Shown: positions 7,082 to 7,603 of the stretch, piece after piece
How the letters are laid out: every line of letters starts with the position of its first letter
Position numbering within the stretch: the first letter of the stretch is position 1
Assembly (NCBI GenBank): GCA_023412695.1
Contig: JAEYNG010000179.1
Coordinates: 1 to 7,603, forward strand
Reading direction: 5' to 3'
Length of the DNA stretch: 7,603 nucleotides
Source of the DNA: Planctomycetota bacterium
GTDB lineage: Bacteria; Planctomycetota; Phycisphaerae; Phycisphaerales; UBA1924
Notes under the pieces: model-generated
What the model was told of the DNA's origin: nothing
The model's database searches: none
What the model saw: only the letters and a program-made list of their open reading frames with translations
Made by a program: the position numbers and the translations under genes

Positions 7082-7109
7082 TTGACAGCCATTTCAGATT
7101 TGTTAGGCT
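7082..7109 (+). promoter_or_regulatory. Sigma-70-type promoter of the small membrane protein gene
   Basis: A perfect -35 box, TTGACA (7082-7087), is followed after 16 bases by TAGGCT (7104-7109), which keeps the T, A and final T of the -10 consensus. Transcription would start near 7116-7118, about 25 bases before the ATG at 7142. It indicates that this gene is transcribed independently of carB. Confidence 0.6.
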
Positions 7110-7112
7110 GAG

Positions 7113-7133
7113 CCCCATCACACCTCGATGGGG
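7113..7133 (+). promoter_or_regulatory. Inverted repeat over the transcription start and ribosome binding site
   Basis: CCCCATC (7113-7119) and GATGGGG (7127-7133) are perfect reverse complements separated by seven bases. The right arm contains most of the ribosome binding site GGGGAG (7130-7135). As DNA it could be an operator just downstream of the -10 box; as RNA it would hide the ribosome binding site, but only if transcription starts at or before 7113. Confidence 0.45.
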
Positions 7134-7141
7134 AGTTACAA

Positions 7142-7537
7142 ATGGAAAAGGGCGTTGCTGGTCTGATTGTCGGCCTGGTGATCTTCGGCGCGGTCTTCGG
7201 TCTGCGGTCCTGCGATAAAGGCAAGATCGAGAGCGAGTGTCACGCCGCGGCATATCAGCTTGTCTCGAAGTGCGACAAGTACCGCGACCACAGCGGGTAC
7301 ATCATCGAGATCTGCGATGCCGCGCACGAAGAAGCGTTCGGCAAGGCGTACACCACGCAGTACCGTCGCCGCGGCACACGCTCGACGATGGACTACCAGG
7401 TGTACTACGACGAGCTCTTCGACCTCATGATCACACGGGCCCAATCCGACAATCGCCAGGACATCGCCGACTCGATCGATAAGTTGATCGACGACGTGAA
7501 CACCGGCAAAGTGAAGATCCCCGTCGGCGCGGAGTAG
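7142..7537 (+). CDS. Small membrane-anchored protein of unknown function with several cysteines
   Basis: I do not recognise this 131-residue protein. Residues about 4-21 form one hydrophobic segment with GxxxG spacing (G7/G11 and G16/G20), a pattern linked to helix packing. The rest is charged and probably exported or facing the periplasm: it has Cys24 just after the segment, then Cys33, Cys44 and Cys58, in what look like helices (ECHAAAYQLVSKC, EICDAAHEEAFGKAY), then YQVYYDELFDLMITRAQ and an acidic end. Two of the cysteines could form a disulfide that clamps a helical pair. L-R-S-C at 21-24 resembles a lipobox, but Arg at -2 makes a lipoprotein unlikely. The ATG has GGGGAG six bases upstream and its own promoter at 7082-7109. 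Codon use is GC-rich like its neighbours, supporting a real gene. It lies 188 bases after carB and is probably unrelated to it in function. Confidence 0.7.
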   Translation: MEKGVAGLIVGLVIFGAVFGLRSCDKGKIESECHAAAYQLVSKCDKYRDHSGYIIEICDAAHEEAFGKAYTTQYRRRGTRSTMDYQVYYDELFDLMITRAQSDNRQDIADSIDKLIDDVNTGKVKIPVGAE

Positions 7538-7603
7538 TCTCCCGCATCACGTCAATCAACAAGCAGCGCGGCCGTGGACGTCGTGCCGGGGGTGTGGGGG
7601 GGG
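7538..7603. other. Non-coding right end with G-rich run
   Basis: I see no gene or clear terminator here. The last 20 bases are almost all G and end in seven G, which may be real or a low-quality sequence end. Confidence 0.4.

Noticed and set aside
7151..7216. Lipoprotein signal at Cys24 of the small protein
   Set aside because: Arg at the -2 position and the near absence of basic residues before the hydrophobic stretch do not fit a lipobox; a plain membrane anchor fits better.

Overview
The window is GC-rich bacterial DNA holding five protein genes and no RNA gene, CRISPR array or insertion sequence that I can see. The likely source is a planctomycete, perhaps of the Phycisphaerae. This rests on a secreted protein with a PEP-CTERM-like tail (V-P-S-P-S-A, hydrophobic stretch, five terminal arginines), a long CarB with several lineage-type inserts, and a secreted serine hydrolase of a kind common in that phylum. 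The assignment is inference, not proof.

Layout: positions 1-1227 (minus) carry a secreted alpha/beta hydrolase that runs off the left edge before its catalytic histidine. A 165-base divergent spacer follows, with a repeated GC-rich element on the same helix face. Positions 1393-2544 (plus) encode a six-helix DUF1275 membrane protein fused to a C-terminal STAS domain, starting at a GTG. Positions 2661-3314 encode a surface or envelope protein with a signal peptide and a PEP-CTERM-like tail. A structured 96-base leader or terminator region leads into carB (3411-6953), the large subunit of carbamoyl-phosphate synthetase, which supplies carbamoyl phosphate for pyrimidine and arginine synthesis. 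carA is not in the window. A 188-base gap with two hairpins and a good sigma-70-type promoter precedes a small cysteine-containing membrane-anchored protein of unknown function (7142-7537). The last 66 bases hold no gene and end in a G run.

The genes do not form an evident pathway. Only carB has a firmly known role. The points most worth a second look are the DUF1275-STAS fusion, the spaced repeats between the divergent genes, and the inverted repeat that lies over both the expected transcription start and the ribosome binding site of the last gene. I see no convincing evidence of an undescribed multi-gene system.
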